Positions 16,295 through 24,365 of a stretch of 64,000 nt of DNA are shown here, in pieces. The DNA comes from Novimethylophilus sp036504375 (GTDB taxonomy: Bacteria > Pseudomonadota > Gammaproteobacteria > Burkholderiales > Methylophilaceae). The notes beneath the pieces were generated by a model. The model was not told where the DNA came from and ran no database searches. It worked only from the letters and a program-made list of their open reading frames with translations. The translations under genes and the position numbers were made by a program. The stretch's first letter is position 1, and each line of letters begins with the position of its first letter. The stretch spans positions 8,105 through 72,104 of the forward strand of contig NZ_DASXVH010000084.1 of NCBI RefSeq assembly GCF_036504375.1, written 5' to 3'.

Positions 16295-17346
16295 GCCTGG
16301 CTGCGCTCGCTGACTCCGGCCGACTCGAACGAGGCCATTTCATTGAGGAAGTTGGCCGCGGCCAGCACGATGGGGTAGGCCAGCGCGGCGCCGGTGCCTT
16401 CTCCCAGGCGCAGGCCGAGGTCGAGCAGCGGTGCGGCCTGCAGTTCATCCAGCAGCCTGGCATGGCCCGCCTCGCCGGAGCGGTGCGAAAATACGCAGTA
16501 GTCGAGGATCGCCGGATACATGCGGCAGGCTACCAGCAGCGCGGAGGTCGTGATGAATCCGTCGATCAGCAGCAAGGCGCCGCGCTCGGCCGCGCCCAGC
16601 ATCGCGCCCACCATCATCGCGATCTCGAAGCCGCCCAGCGCCGCCAGCACCCGCAGCGGGTCGGTCGCATCCAGACGATGGAAGGCTAGCGCCTGCTCCA
16701 GCACTTGGCGCTTGCGTTCTACACCGGCGGCGTCCAGGCCGGTGCCGCGCCCGGTGCTCAATCCGGGCGCGAGTCCGCACAGCGCGCTCATCAGCGCCGC
16801 GGCGCTGGTGGTATTGCCTATGCCCATTTCGCCGAAACCCAGCACATTGCTGCCGGCGGCGATTTCGGCGGCGGCCAGCTCTGCACCGCGGGCGATGGCC
16901 GCATGGCATTGCGCATCGCTCATCGCCGCGCCGCGCAGGAAATTGGCGGTGCCGTGCGCGATTTTCGCATCGACCAGATCCGGGTGGGTGGCAAATTCGC
17001 CCTTCACCCCGGCATCCACCACCCTGAGCAGCATGCCGTTCTGGCGCGCAAACACGTTGATCGCCGCGCCGCCGGCGAGGAAGTTCAACACCATTTGATA
17101 CGTGACTTCCTGCGGAAACAGGCTGACGCCTTCTTCCACGATGCCGTGATCGCCGGCAAATACCAGGATGGCCGGGCGCGTCAGCCGGGGGGAGAGCGAT
17201 TGCTGGATGGCGCCGATTTTTACGGCCAGCGCTTCCAGCTGGCCGAGTGCGCCATGCGGTTTGGTCTTGGTGTCGACTTTGGACTGCAATAATGTTGTTA
17301 TTGCCTGGTCAGGCGCGTCGATGCGAAAGAAAGGGTGGGGTGACAT
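16291..17346 (-). CDS. cobT: Nicotinate-nucleotide-dimethylbenzimidazole phosphoribosyltransferase
   Basis: Makes alpha-ribazole phosphate from nicotinate mononucleotide and dimethylbenzimidazole. The 351-residue protein shows TKPHGALGQLEALAVKIGAIQ near 27-47, VFAGDHGIVEEGVS, GEMGIGNTTSAAAL, and the catalytic Glu in LRLGEGTGAALAYP near the C-terminus. It is the first gene of the minus-strand operon that ends with bluB, so the enzyme that uses dimethylbenzimidazole and the one that makes it are cotranscribed. No riboswitch is visible in the 167 bases between it and the divergent tRNA gene. Confidence 0.96.
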   Translation of the reverse strand: MSPHPFFRIDAPDQAITTLLQSKVDTKTKPHGALGQLEALAVKIGAIQQSLSPRLTRPAILVFAGDHGIVEEGVSLFPQEVTYQMVLNFLAGGAAINVFARQNGMLLRVVDAGVKGEFATHPDLVDAKIAHGTANFLRGAAMSDAQCHAAIARGAELAAAEIAAGSNVLGFGEMGIGNTTSAAALMSALCGLAPGLSTGRGTGLDAAGVERKRQVLEQALAFHRLDATDPLRVLAALGGFEIAMMVGAMLGAAERGALLLIDGFITTSALLVACRMYPAILDYCVFSHRSGEAGHARLLDELQAAPLLDLGLRLGEGTGAALAYPIVLAAANFLNEMASFESAGVSERSQA

Positions 17347-17449
17347 AAGGGTTCGTAAAAAATGAAATTTATTTGCCGATGCTAATTTTAACGCGACGTT
17401 GCACTACGCCGGTGCCGTGCGGGTCAAATACTTAACAAAAAAAGTGATG

Positions 17450-17476
17450 TTGAAAATGCGGGAGCTTTGCTATAAT
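17450..17476 (+). promoter_or_regulatory. Promoter of tRNA-Phe
   Basis: A perfect -10 TATAAT (17471-17476) preceded by TTGAAA (17450-17455), with a 15-base spacer that is short. The following bases (GCCCCGC) form a GC-rich discriminator, as in stringently controlled stable-RNA promoters. The start is expected near 17483, about 30 bases before the tRNA. Confidence 0.6.
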
Positions 17477-17513
17477 GCCCCGCTTTCGGCAGCCGTGTCC
17501 GGTTGTCGCGGTT

Positions 17514-17589
<76 letters not shown>

Positions 17590-17632
17590 TCTCCTTCTTC
17601 CCAAGAGCTATCCGCACGATTACCATAACGTC

Positions 17633-17956
17633 ATGGCCGGATACAAAGAAATCGACCCTTCCGAATTGCAGGCAATGCTCGCGCAAGGCCAGATACTGCT
17701 GGTGGACGTCCGCAACGGCGACGAGGTGGCGCGCGGTATGATCGGCGGCGCGCGGCATATTCCATTGCCCATGCTGCCGGCGATGCAGAACGAACTGGCC
17801 GATGACCTCGCGGTGGTGTTTTATTGCCACAGCGGCATACGCTCAGCCCACGCCTGCGCGTTCATAGCCAATCAGGGGCGCGACAATTTATTCAATCTTC
17901 GCGGTGGCGTCATGGCCTGGGGCAATGCGGGTTATCCGTTTGCCGCCAGGAATTGA
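17633..17956 (+). CDS. Single-domain rhodanese-like sulfurtransferase
   Basis: A 107-residue rhodanese domain: EIDPSELQAML, the ILLVDVRNGDEVARGMIGGARHIP core, and the active-site loop with Cys65 (CHSGIRS, 65-71), where sulfur is carried as a persulfide. There is no signal peptide, so it is cytoplasmic. It lies 12 bases before a TusA-family gene, suggesting the two pass sulfur in sequence. The donor and acceptor cannot be told from the sequence. Confidence 0.9.
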   Translation: MAGYKEIDPSELQAMLAQGQILLVDVRNGDEVARGMIGGARHIPLPMLPAMQNELADDLAVVFYCHSGIRSAHACAFIANQGRDNLFNLRGGVMAWGNAGYPFAARN

Positions 17957-17968
17957 TGGGACAACAGC

Positions 17969-18199
17969 ATGGAATTCGATAAGGAACTGAATGCGCGCGG
18001 GCTCAATTGCCCATTGCCTATTCTTCGCTGCAAGAAAGCGCTGGCCGAAATCAATGGCGGCCAGGTGCTGAAGGTGGTAGCTACCGACGCCGGATCGGTC
18101 AAGGATTTTCAGGCGTTCTGCAAGCAGACCGGTAACGATTTGCTGTCCTTCAATGAAGGCGAAGGCGAGTACACGTTCTTTATCCGCAAGCGCACCTGA
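17969..18199 (+). CDS. TusA-family sulfur carrier protein
   Basis: A 76-residue protein with the TusA/SirA fold: N-terminal NARGLNCPLPILRCKKAL with the sulfur-accepting Cys14 in the CPxP motif, then VLKVVATDAGSVKDFQAFCKQTGN. TusA carries persulfide sulfur for tRNA thiolation, molybdenum cofactor synthesis or dissimilatory sulfur oxidation. The gene directly follows a rhodanese, an arrangement common in sulfur-handling modules. No dsrEFH or hdr genes are nearby, so a dissimilatory role is not supported here. Confidence 0.9.
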   Translation: MEFDKELNARGLNCPLPILRCKKALAEINGGQVLKVVATDAGSVKDFQAFCKQTGNDLLSFNEGEGEYTFFIRKRT

Positions 18200-18242
18200 T
18201 TTTCTGCCGACATCCGACGTTGGCCTGTTCGTGTAGTCGCCT

Positions 18243-19280
18243 TCAACTGATTTTCGCACCCAGGAAATTGCCGATAAAATAAGTGGCTGCTCCCGCCAGG
18301 CTGCCGATCAACAGCATCCTCAAACCTCCCCACAGCGCGTCTCTGCCGGTGAATAGCGACAAGGTCGCGCCGACGACGAACAGGGCTATGCAAGACAGCG
18401 TAACGGCGATCAGCAGAGGGTGGCGCTCAAGTTCGAGCAAGAACGGCAGCAGCGGAATCAGCCCGCCGAAGATGAAGGAAAAGAACGAGAACACCGCCGC
18501 CTGCCAGGGCGAGCCGAGTTCGTCCGGGTTCAAGCCCAGCTCTTCGCGCGCCAGCGTGTCCAGCCCCAGCTCCGGGTCGGCGATCATGCGTTTGGCCATA
18601 GCGTAGGCTTCTTCCCGGTTCATGCCGCGCGCCTGGTAGATCAGCGCCAGTTCCTCGGTTTCCTCGGCGGGATATTGCGCCAGCTCGTCCCGTTCCAGCC
18701 CGATCTGGTATTCGAACATTTCCCGCTGCGAACGCATCGATATCCATTCGCCGGCGGCCATCGAGATCGCGCCCGCCAAGAGCCCGGCTACACCGGTAAG
18801 CAGAATCGTCGCGCTCGCGCTGGTGGCGCCGGCTATCCCCATGATCAATAACGCGATGGAAACCAGGCCGTCGTTGACGCCGAATACCGCTGCGCGCAGT
18901 CCGCCGGAGGTGCCTTTGCCGCGGTGACTCGCGCCGACATCGTCTACGGACAGCGGCATCGGATGGTTCATCGGCCGTCGGCTGGAATAAACGGCCATGC
19001 CACGGATTTTCATCGCCGCCAGCACCGGTTTGATGCGGCGCGGCCCCAGCCTGCGTATCAGCCAGGCTACGGTTTTGACGCGCCTGCCGGGAATATAGCG
19101 TGCCGGCACCGCATGGCCTGACTTGCGTATTTCCTTGGCCCATAGCTCCGACTGCTCATCTGCCTCATGCGCCAACTCCAGGAACAGCAACTGACGTGCG
19201 GTGCCGGATTCGCTATCCGACAGGATGCGATACAGGTAAGCCGAGTTTTTTTCTTCCTTCCAGCTTTCGAGTTCGTGCAT
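18243..19280 (-). CDS. mbfA: Ferritin-like/VIT1 fusion protein (MbfA-type iron transporter)
   Basis: A 345-residue fusion. Residues 1-80 are a ferritin-like (rubrerythrin) helical domain with metal-binding spacing (WKEEKNSAYLYRIL, then FLELAHEADEQSELW). Residues about 130-345 are a VIT1/CCC1 membrane domain with FGVNDGLVSIALLIMGIAGA, a long metal-binding segment rich in Glu (GEWISMRSQREMFEYQIGLERDEL) and three C-terminal helices. In rhizobia and Agrobacterium, MbfA exports iron and protects against iron and peroxide stress. A similar inner-membrane role is inferred. It follows comM by 33 bases on the same strand. Confidence 0.85.
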   Translation of the reverse strand: MHELESWKEEKNSAYLYRILSDSESGTARQLLFLELAHEADEQSELWAKEIRKSGHAVPARYIPGRRVKTVAWLIRRLGPRRIKPVLAAMKIRGMAVYSSRRPMNHPMPLSVDDVGASHRGKGTSGGLRAAVFGVNDGLVSIALLIMGIAGATSASATILLTGVAGLLAGAISMAAGEWISMRSQREMFEYQIGLERDELAQYPAEETEELALIYQARGMNREEAYAMAKRMIADPELGLDTLAREELGLNPDELGSPWQAAVFSFFSFIFGGLIPLLPFLLELERHPLLIAVTLSCIALFVVGATLSLFTGRDALWGGLRMLLIGSLAGAATYFIGNFLGAKIS

Positions 19281-19313
19281 GATCTGCTCCCGAATGGATG
19301 GAGTCGATGCCGA

Positions 19314-20810
19314 CTAGCTGTTTTTGTCAAAGCGCCGATATTGCACGGCTTCCGCGATATGCGCCGCGCTGATGCCGTCTGCCCCCGCAATATCGGCGAT
19401 GGTGCGGCCGACTTTCAGGATGCGATGGTAGGCGCGCGCAGACAGGTCCAGCCTGGTGATGGCCTGCTTGAGCAAGGCTTCTCCGGCCGCGTCAGTGGTG
19501 CAATATGCCTCGATTTCCTTGGTGGAAAGTTGCGCGTTGGGCTGGTTCTGGCGCTGCATTTGCCGCTGTCGTGCGTTTTCCACGCGGATGCGAATCACTG
19601 CGCTCGATTCGCCATTTGCCGCCGCGGTCAACTCGGATTCGGGCAGCGCGGGCACTTCGATTTGCAGGTCTATGCGATCCAGCAGCGGGCCGGAAATCCT
19701 GGAGCGGTAACGCGCGACCTGGTCCGGCGTGCAGCGGCACTTGGCATTATGGTGGCCGAGGTAGCCGCAGGGGCAGGGATTCATCGCTGCGATCAATTGA
19801 AACCGCGCCGGAAAATCCTCCTGGCGCGCAGCACGCGAGATCGTGATGCGGCCGGATTCCAGCGGCTCGCGCAGCACTTCCAGCACGGAGCGGGAAAACT
19901 CCGGCAGCTCGTCCAGAAACAGCACGCCGTGATGCGCCAGCGATATCTCCCCCGGCCGTGGATTACTGCCGCCGCCGACCAGGGCTACGCCGGATGCGGT
20001 GTGGTGCGGGGCGCGATAGGGGCGGCGCTTCCAATGCTCCAGCCGGAAGCCGCCAGTGAGCGAAGCGATGGCCGCAGACTCCAACGCCTCATCGTCTGTC
20101 ATTTCCGGTAGGATGCCGGAGAAGCGTGCAGCCAGCATGGATTTTCCGGTACCGGGCGGCCCGGACATCAATACGCTGTGGTTGCCGGCGGCGGCGATTT
20201 CCAGTGCGCGCTTGGCTTGCGCCTGCCCCTTCACCTCGCTGAAATCCGGGTAATGCCGGAAACCACTCTCCGGTTCCACCGTGTGGCGCGCCAACAACTG
20301 CTGTCCGGCCAGGTGCGCGCAAACTTCGAGCAGCGTTGCCGCCGGATAGATCGCGGCATTCTGCACCAGCGCTGCCTCGGACGCACTGTTTTGGGGTAGC
20401 ACGAATGCCCGACCGTCGCGACAGGCCTTCAGCGTCATCGCCAGTGCGCCGCGAACCGGCCGCAGTTCTCCGGTGAGCGCGAGTTCGCCGGCAAATTCGT
20501 AGCTTGAAAGCTGGTCGGAGGGAATCTGCCCGGAAGCGGCGAGGATGCCCAGCGCAATGGGCAGATCAAAGCGGCCGCTCTCCTTGGGCAGGTCGGCAGG
20601 GGCCAGGTTGACGGTGATGCGTCGTGCCGGGAATTCGTAGTGGGCGTTCTGCAACGCGGCGCGCACGCGGTCCTTGCTTTCCTTTACCTCGGCTTCGGGC
20701 AGGCCGACGATGGTGAAGTTAGGCAGGCCGTTGGCCAGGTGCACTTCCACCGTCACCGGCGGCGCATCCATTCCGGCCAGCCCGCGGCTGTGCAGTACGG
20801 CAAGCCCCAT
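19314..20810 (-). CDS. comM: YifB/ComM-family Mg-chelatase-like AAA+ ATPase
   Basis: Hexameric helicase that promotes branch migration of incoming DNA during natural transformation. The 498-residue protein has the N-terminal Lon-protease-like domain (LAVLHSRGLAGMDAPPVTVEVHLANGLP), a central AAA+ domain with Walker A GPPGTGKSM and Walker B VLFLDELPEF, a four-Cys element (CPCGYLGHHNAKCRC), and the C-terminal YHRILKVGRTIADIAG segment. With the pilin cluster at 42-49 kb, its presence is compatible with competence, although comM is widespread. Confidence 0.94.
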   Translation of the reverse strand: MGLAVLHSRGLAGMDAPPVTVEVHLANGLPNFTIVGLPEAEVKESKDRVRAALQNAHYEFPARRITVNLAPADLPKESGRFDLPIALGILAASGQIPSDQLSSYEFAGELALTGELRPVRGALAMTLKACRDGRAFVLPQNSASEAALVQNAAIYPAATLLEVCAHLAGQQLLARHTVEPESGFRHYPDFSEVKGQAQAKRALEIAAAGNHSVLMSGPPGTGKSMLAARFSGILPEMTDDEALESAAIASLTGGFRLEHWKRRPYRAPHHTASGVALVGGGSNPRPGEISLAHHGVLFLDELPEFSRSVLEVLREPLESGRITISRAARQEDFPARFQLIAAMNPCPCGYLGHHNAKCRCTPDQVARYRSRISGPLLDRIDLQIEVPALPESELTAAANGESSAVIRIRVENARQRQMQRQNQPNAQLSTKEIEAYCTTDAAGEALLKQAITRLDLSARAYHRILKVGRTIADIAGADGISAAHIAEAVQYRRFDKNS

Positions 20811-20816
20811 CGCAGG

Positions 20817-21062
20817 CTAATCCTTACCAGCCAGCCTTGCTTCCAACTCTTTCACCTTGAGCTCCAGAGCACTGAGCTGCTCACGCGCCCGCAGCAGCAC
20901 TTGGGACTGGGCGTCGAATTCCTCTCGGGTGACCAGGTCCAGCCTGAAAAACAGGCTTTGCAGTAACGAACGCAGGTTCTTTTCCAGGTCGCCGGCGGGA
21001 GTTTCGGAGACCAGCTTGTTGATCCTGCCGCCGATCTCATCAAGGATTTTCGTATCCAGCAT
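20817..21062 (-). CDS. ubiK: UbiK-type accessory factor of ubiquinone synthesis
   Basis: An 81-residue protein of the YqiC/BMFP family that assists aerobic ubiquinone biosynthesis. It starts MLDTKILDEIGGRINKLV, has the LEKNLRSLLQSLFFRLDLVTREEFDAQ helix region, and ends with a C-terminal coiled coil (REQLSALELKVKELEARL). The ATG at 21062 follows a strong GGAGG ribosome site, so the longer open frame upstream is discarded. It lies 6 bases before comM on the same strand. Confidence 0.88.
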   Translation of the reverse strand: MLDTKILDEIGGRINKLVSETPAGDLEKNLRSLLQSLFFRLDLVTREEFDAQSQVLLRAREQLSALELKVKELEARLAGKD

Positions 21063-21183
21063 GCTGTTCCTCCAAAAAGGCCAGTTTATCAGAGTTGCTT
21101 TCCCCTTAATGTATAAAGAGGTACTTCCACGCCTATCCACCGTCACGCCTGTCGCCATTGCACGCACCATCGGAGACTATCAA

Positions 21184-21198
21184 GCTCCAAAGCGGTGC
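21184..21198 (+). promoter_or_regulatory. NtrC-like enhancer site of the guanidine operon
   Basis: GCTCC-N5-GGTGC matches the NtrC dyad GCACC-N5-GGTGC at 9 of 10 defined positions. Its centre is about 110 bases upstream of the predicted sigma-54 start at 21301, the usual distance for an NtrC activator site. Confidence 0.55.
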
Positions 21199-21274
21199 GG
21201 GATTCATGCTTGCAGCAAGGGCAGATTCAGGCAGGTAAGTTTGTAACAAATTGATTTGATAATAAAAGATTTCA

Positions 21275-21291
21275 TGGCATAGCGATTGCTT
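21275..21291 (+). promoter_or_regulatory. Sigma-54 promoter of the guanidine operon
   Basis: TGGCATAGCGATTGCTT fits TGGCAC-N5-TTGCW with the invariant GG (21276-21277) and GC (21288-21289) separated by exactly 10 bases. Transcription should start near 21301, about 41 bases before the ATG at 21342. Confidence 0.8.
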
Positions 21292-21294
21292 ACA

Positions 21295-21322
21295 GTATTA
21301 CCGGAATTATTTTCAGTAATAC
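21295..21322 (+). promoter_or_regulatory. NikR-type operator across the transcription start
   Basis: GTATTA-N16-TAATAC, a perfect 6-base inverted repeat with 16 intervening bases, lying from -6 to +22 relative to the predicted sigma-54 start. E. coli NikR recognises GTATGA-N16-TCATAC, the same length and spacing with one base changed per half. A NikR-family regulator is encoded 3.3 kb downstream in the same operon, which suggests autoregulation. Confidence 0.6.
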
Positions 21323-21341
21323 CATTGAAAGGAGATGTGTC

Positions 21342-22354
21342 ATGGCTTTTACCGGTAAGCGTGGTTTTTTCAAACAAGTGTTGATCGCTGCCTCCTTGCC
21401 GCTGGCGCTATTGTCCGCCAGCGCCGCGTGGGCAGGCGCACCCCTTAGATCGGTTATAGCGACTGGCCAGGCTGGGTGGCCTGGCAGGTGGCGATCGAGA
21501 AGGGCTGGTTCAAGGAAGCGGGTGTTGACGTGCAGTTCGACTGGTTCGACTACTCGGCCTCCATGGACGCCTTTTCTGCCGGGAAGATTGACGCCGTGAC
21601 CGTCACCAACGGCGACGCGCTGGTGATGGCTTCAGGCGGCGCCAAGAACGTGATGATCATGCTCACCGATTATTCCAACGGCAACGACATGATCGTCGGC
21701 AAGCCGGGCATCAAGAGCCTGAAAGACCTGAAAGGCAAGAAGGTTGGCCTGGAAACCGGTCTGGTGGAGCACCTGCTGCTGCTGAACGGTCTGGAAAAGG
21801 CCGGCCTGAAGGAATCCGACCTTATCATCGTCAACACCAAGACCAACGAAACGCCGCAAACCCTGGCAGCCGGCGACCTGGCGGCGATCGGCGCCTGGCA
21901 GCCGAACTCCGGCGAGGCCATGAAGCGCGTGCCCGGCGCCAAGCCGGTCTACACCTCCGCCGACGAACCGGGGCTGATCTACGACGTGCTGACCGTGAAC
22001 CCGTCCAGCCTGTCCGGCCTGTCCGGCCTGTCCGGCCGTCGCGCCGACTGGCAGAAGGTGGTGAAGGTGTGGGGCAAGGTAGTGAGCTACATCAACGACC
22101 CCAGGACGCAGCCGGATGCCGTCAAGATCATGGCTACCCGGGTCGGACTCAAGCCAGAGGCCTATCTGCTCCTGCTCAAGGGTACCAGGCTGTTGAGTCT
22201 GGAAGAAGGCAAGAAGGTATTCGCCAAGGCCGATGGTTTCAAATCGCTGTACGGCTCCAGCAAGATCGCCGACAGCTTCAACGTCAAGTATGGCGTTTAC
22301 AAGCAGCCGCAGGATCTGACCAAGGCCATCGATCCTTCCCTGGCCGCCAAGTAA
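21342..22354 (+). pseudogene. ABC substrate-binding protein with a -1 frameshift
   Basis: Periplasmic binding protein of the nitrate/taurine (NMT1/SsuA-like) class found with urea/guanidine carboxylase operons. The frame from 21342 gives a signal peptide ending SASAAWAGAPL, then loses sense at about 21446. From about 21449 another frame continues with IGYSDWPGWVAWQVAIEKGWF and runs 300 residues to 22354, ending LTKAIDPSLAAK. Restoring one base at 21447 (CTT-AAG-ATC) makes one continuous protein of about 337 residues. Everything downstream is intact, so this is either a recent mutation or a sequencing error. The ribosome site AAAGGAG precedes the ATG. It heads an operon with its permease and ATPase. 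Confidence 0.85.
22009..22035 (+). repeat. Three tandem copies of CCTGTCCGG
   Basis: A 9-base unit repeated perfectly three times inside the binding-protein gene, coding for a Ser-Gly-Leu repeat before the RRADWQKV segment. It keeps the frame. Such short tandem repeats can change copy number by slippage. Confidence 0.9.
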
Positions 22355-22378
22355 GCGGCACAACGGAAAGGCGCGGGA

Positions 22379-23344
22379 ATGAACCTGTCATCATGGTTTG
22401 CGGTGCGCAGGGAACTGTCGCCGCGCAAGAAGACCATGCTGGGCATCGGTTCGTTCCTGCTGCCTTTGCTGATCTGGTGCCTGGTCAGTTATGTGCCCTT
22501 CGTCTGGCACCCGATGATGCTGGTCAGCCAGCCGGGCGATGTGGATTATTTCCAGGCCGGCATGCTGGTAGACAAGGCCGTTTACCGGGAGGAACTAGCC
22601 AACATGCAGGCCCAGGGCAAGGTTGCGCCGCAAGGCAAGCCGGCCAACCCCATCTACCTGCCCGCCCCACATGAAGTAGCGAAAGCGTTTTATACCGCCT
22701 TCACCACTCCCCCGGAACAACGCGATGGCCAATGGCTGCACCAGAGCCTGTGGCACAGTATCCGGATCATCTTCTGGGGCTTCGTGCTGTCCTCGCTGAT
22801 CGGCGTGCCGCTGGGCATCCTGTGCGGCACCTATAGCGCGATTTCGCGCCTCAACGAGCCGTTCGTCGAGTTTTTCCGCTACCTGCCGGCACCGGCTTTC
22901 GGTGCGCTGGCGGTGGCGATCCTGGGAATTTACGACGGCCCCAAGATCAGCATCATCGTCATCGGTACGCTGTTCCAGCAGGTGCTGATCATCGCCAACA
23001 CCACGCGCAAGCTCGATTACGCGTTGCTGGAAGCTGCCCTGACGCTGGGCACCAGGCGTTTCAAGCTGCTGTTCCACGTCATCATTCCGGGCATCCTGCC
23101 GGAACTGTACCGCGACCAGCGCATCCTGCTGGGCTGGGCGTGGACTTACCTGATCGTCGCCGAACTGATCGGCACCTCTTCCGGCATCACCTGGTTCATC
23201 ACCCAGCAGGCGCGCTACCAGCATTTTGATAACGTTTACGCTGCCATCATCATCATCGGCCTGCTGGGCTTGGGCGGCGATATGCTGCTGGCCGCGTTGG
23301 GACGACGGCTGTTTCCCTGGGATCGCCCCGCCAACAAGGAATAG
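22379..23344 (+). CDS. ABC transporter permease (TauC/SsuC type)
   Basis: A 321-residue inner-membrane permease. A first membrane helix near 22-42 is followed by a periplasmic stretch (about 43-110), then five further helices with the BPD_transp_1 signature EAALTLGTRRFKLLFHVIIPGILPELY (EAA loop that docks to the ATPase). It sits between the binding protein and the ATPase (24 and 6 bases away). From the operon, guanidine or a related small nitrogen compound is the probable cargo; this is inferred from context only. Confidence 0.9.
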   Translation: MNLSSWFAVRRELSPRKKTMLGIGSFLLPLLIWCLVSYVPFVWHPMMLVSQPGDVDYFQAGMLVDKAVYREELANMQAQGKVAPQGKPANPIYLPAPHEVAKAFYTAFTTPPEQRDGQWLHQSLWHSIRIIFWGFVLSSLIGVPLGILCGTYSAISRLNEPFVEFFRYLPAPAFGALAVAILGIYDGPKISIIVIGTLFQQVLIIANTTRKLDYALLEAALTLGTRRFKLLFHVIIPGILPELYRDQRILLGWAWTYLIVAELIGTSSGITWFITQQARYQHFDNVYAAIIIIGLLGLGGDMLLAALGRRLFPWDRPANKE

Positions 23345-23350
23345 CAAGGA

Positions 23351-24268
23351 ATGGATGTGAACAACCCCATCAGCCTGCCGAGCTACCTCACGCAATCCGA
23401 AGCTGTCAGGAGCCGCTTCGAGCGACTGAAAGCGCGCGAGGTCATCCTGGAGGTGAAGCAGCTCGGCAAGGTCTACAAAACCACCAAGGGTGATGTTACG
23501 GCGCTGCGGGACATCAATTTCAGGACTCACCGCCGCGAGTTCGTCTGCGTTATCGGCCCGTCCGGCTGCGGCAAGTCCACCCTGATTCGCATCCTGGCCG
23601 GGCTGGAATCACACACTTCCGGCGACGTGCTGCTGGACGGCAAGCCGGTCACCGGCCCCGGCCGCGATCGCGGCATGGTGTTCCAGGGCTATACGCTGTT
23701 CCCTTGGCTGACGGTGAAGAAAAACGTCATGTTTGGCCTGGAAATGAACAACATGGGGGCCTCCGAAGCGGCGCGCGAAGCCGAGCTGTGGCTGGAACTG
23801 ATCGGGCTGGAAAAGTTCGCCAATGCCTATCCGCACGAGTTGTCGGGCGGCATGAAGCAGCGCGTGGCGATTGCCCGGGCGCTGGTCAACCAGCCGCGCA
23901 TTTTGTTGATGGACGAACCGTTCGGCGCGCTGGATGCGCAATCGCGCGCCAGGATGCAGGCGCACCTGCTGGAAATCTGGCGCAACATCGACATTACCGT
24001 CGTGTTCATCACGCACGACCTGGACGAGGCCATCTTCTTGGCCGACCGCATCCTGGTGCTGAAGGCGCATCCCGGCGAGGTGCAGGAGTTGATCGAAGTG
24101 CCGGCACCGCGTCCGCGCAGCGCCGGGCAATTTACCAGCCCGGAATTCCTGGCGACCAAGGCGCGGCTGGAGGCACTGATCCACCCGCCGCAACCGGTGG
24201 CGGAAGAGGAAGAAGAAGTGAAACCGCACATGATCCGCTTCGTCAATGTGGCGGATAACGTCGAATAG
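23351..24268 (+). CDS. ABC transporter ATP-binding protein
   Basis: A 305-residue ATPase for the preceding permease. Walker A is GPSGCGKST, the Q-loop lies in GMVFQGYTLFPWLTV, the signature is LSGGMKQRVAIARAL, and Walker B is ILLMDEPFGALD followed by the switch His in ITHDLDEA. About 35 extra N-terminal residues and a charged C-terminal tail (PQPVAEEEEEVKPHM) make it longer than the usual 260 residues of TauB/SsuB proteins. Confidence 0.92.
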   Translation: MDVNNPISLPSYLTQSEAVRSRFERLKAREVILEVKQLGKVYKTTKGDVTALRDINFRTHRREFVCVIGPSGCGKSTLIRILAGLESHTSGDVLLDGKPVTGPGRDRGMVFQGYTLFPWLTVKKNVMFGLEMNNMGASEAAREAELWLELIGLEKFANAYPHELSGGMKQRVAIARALVNQPRILLMDEPFGALDAQSRARMQAHLLEIWRNIDITVVFITHDLDEAIFLADRILVLKAHPGEVQELIEVPAPRPRSAGQFTSPEFLATKARLEALIHPPQPVAEEEEEVKPHMIRFVNVADNVE

Positions 24269-24365
24269 AAAATCGTCCATGTCAGCGAACCGATCCGGCG
24301 CGGCCTACGGGAAAAACCACCGCTGCCGCACTCTTGGTTTTGAAGTCTGTTAAGAGAAGAACCCG

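Noticed and set aside
15549..16463. Upstream extension of the cobC frame giving a 492-residue protein.
   Set aside because: The extension lies inside cobS and cobT in another frame; MELYLVRHT at 15548 is the family start.
17347..17513. A second cobalamin riboswitch before cobT.
   Set aside because: The region has no B12-box (GCCACTG or GCTGCCCCCGCAAC type) on either strand.
21063..21341. Guanidine-I (ykkC) riboswitch expected before the carboxylase operon.
   Set aside because: None of the conserved strings is present on reading the leader; a covariance search would settle it.
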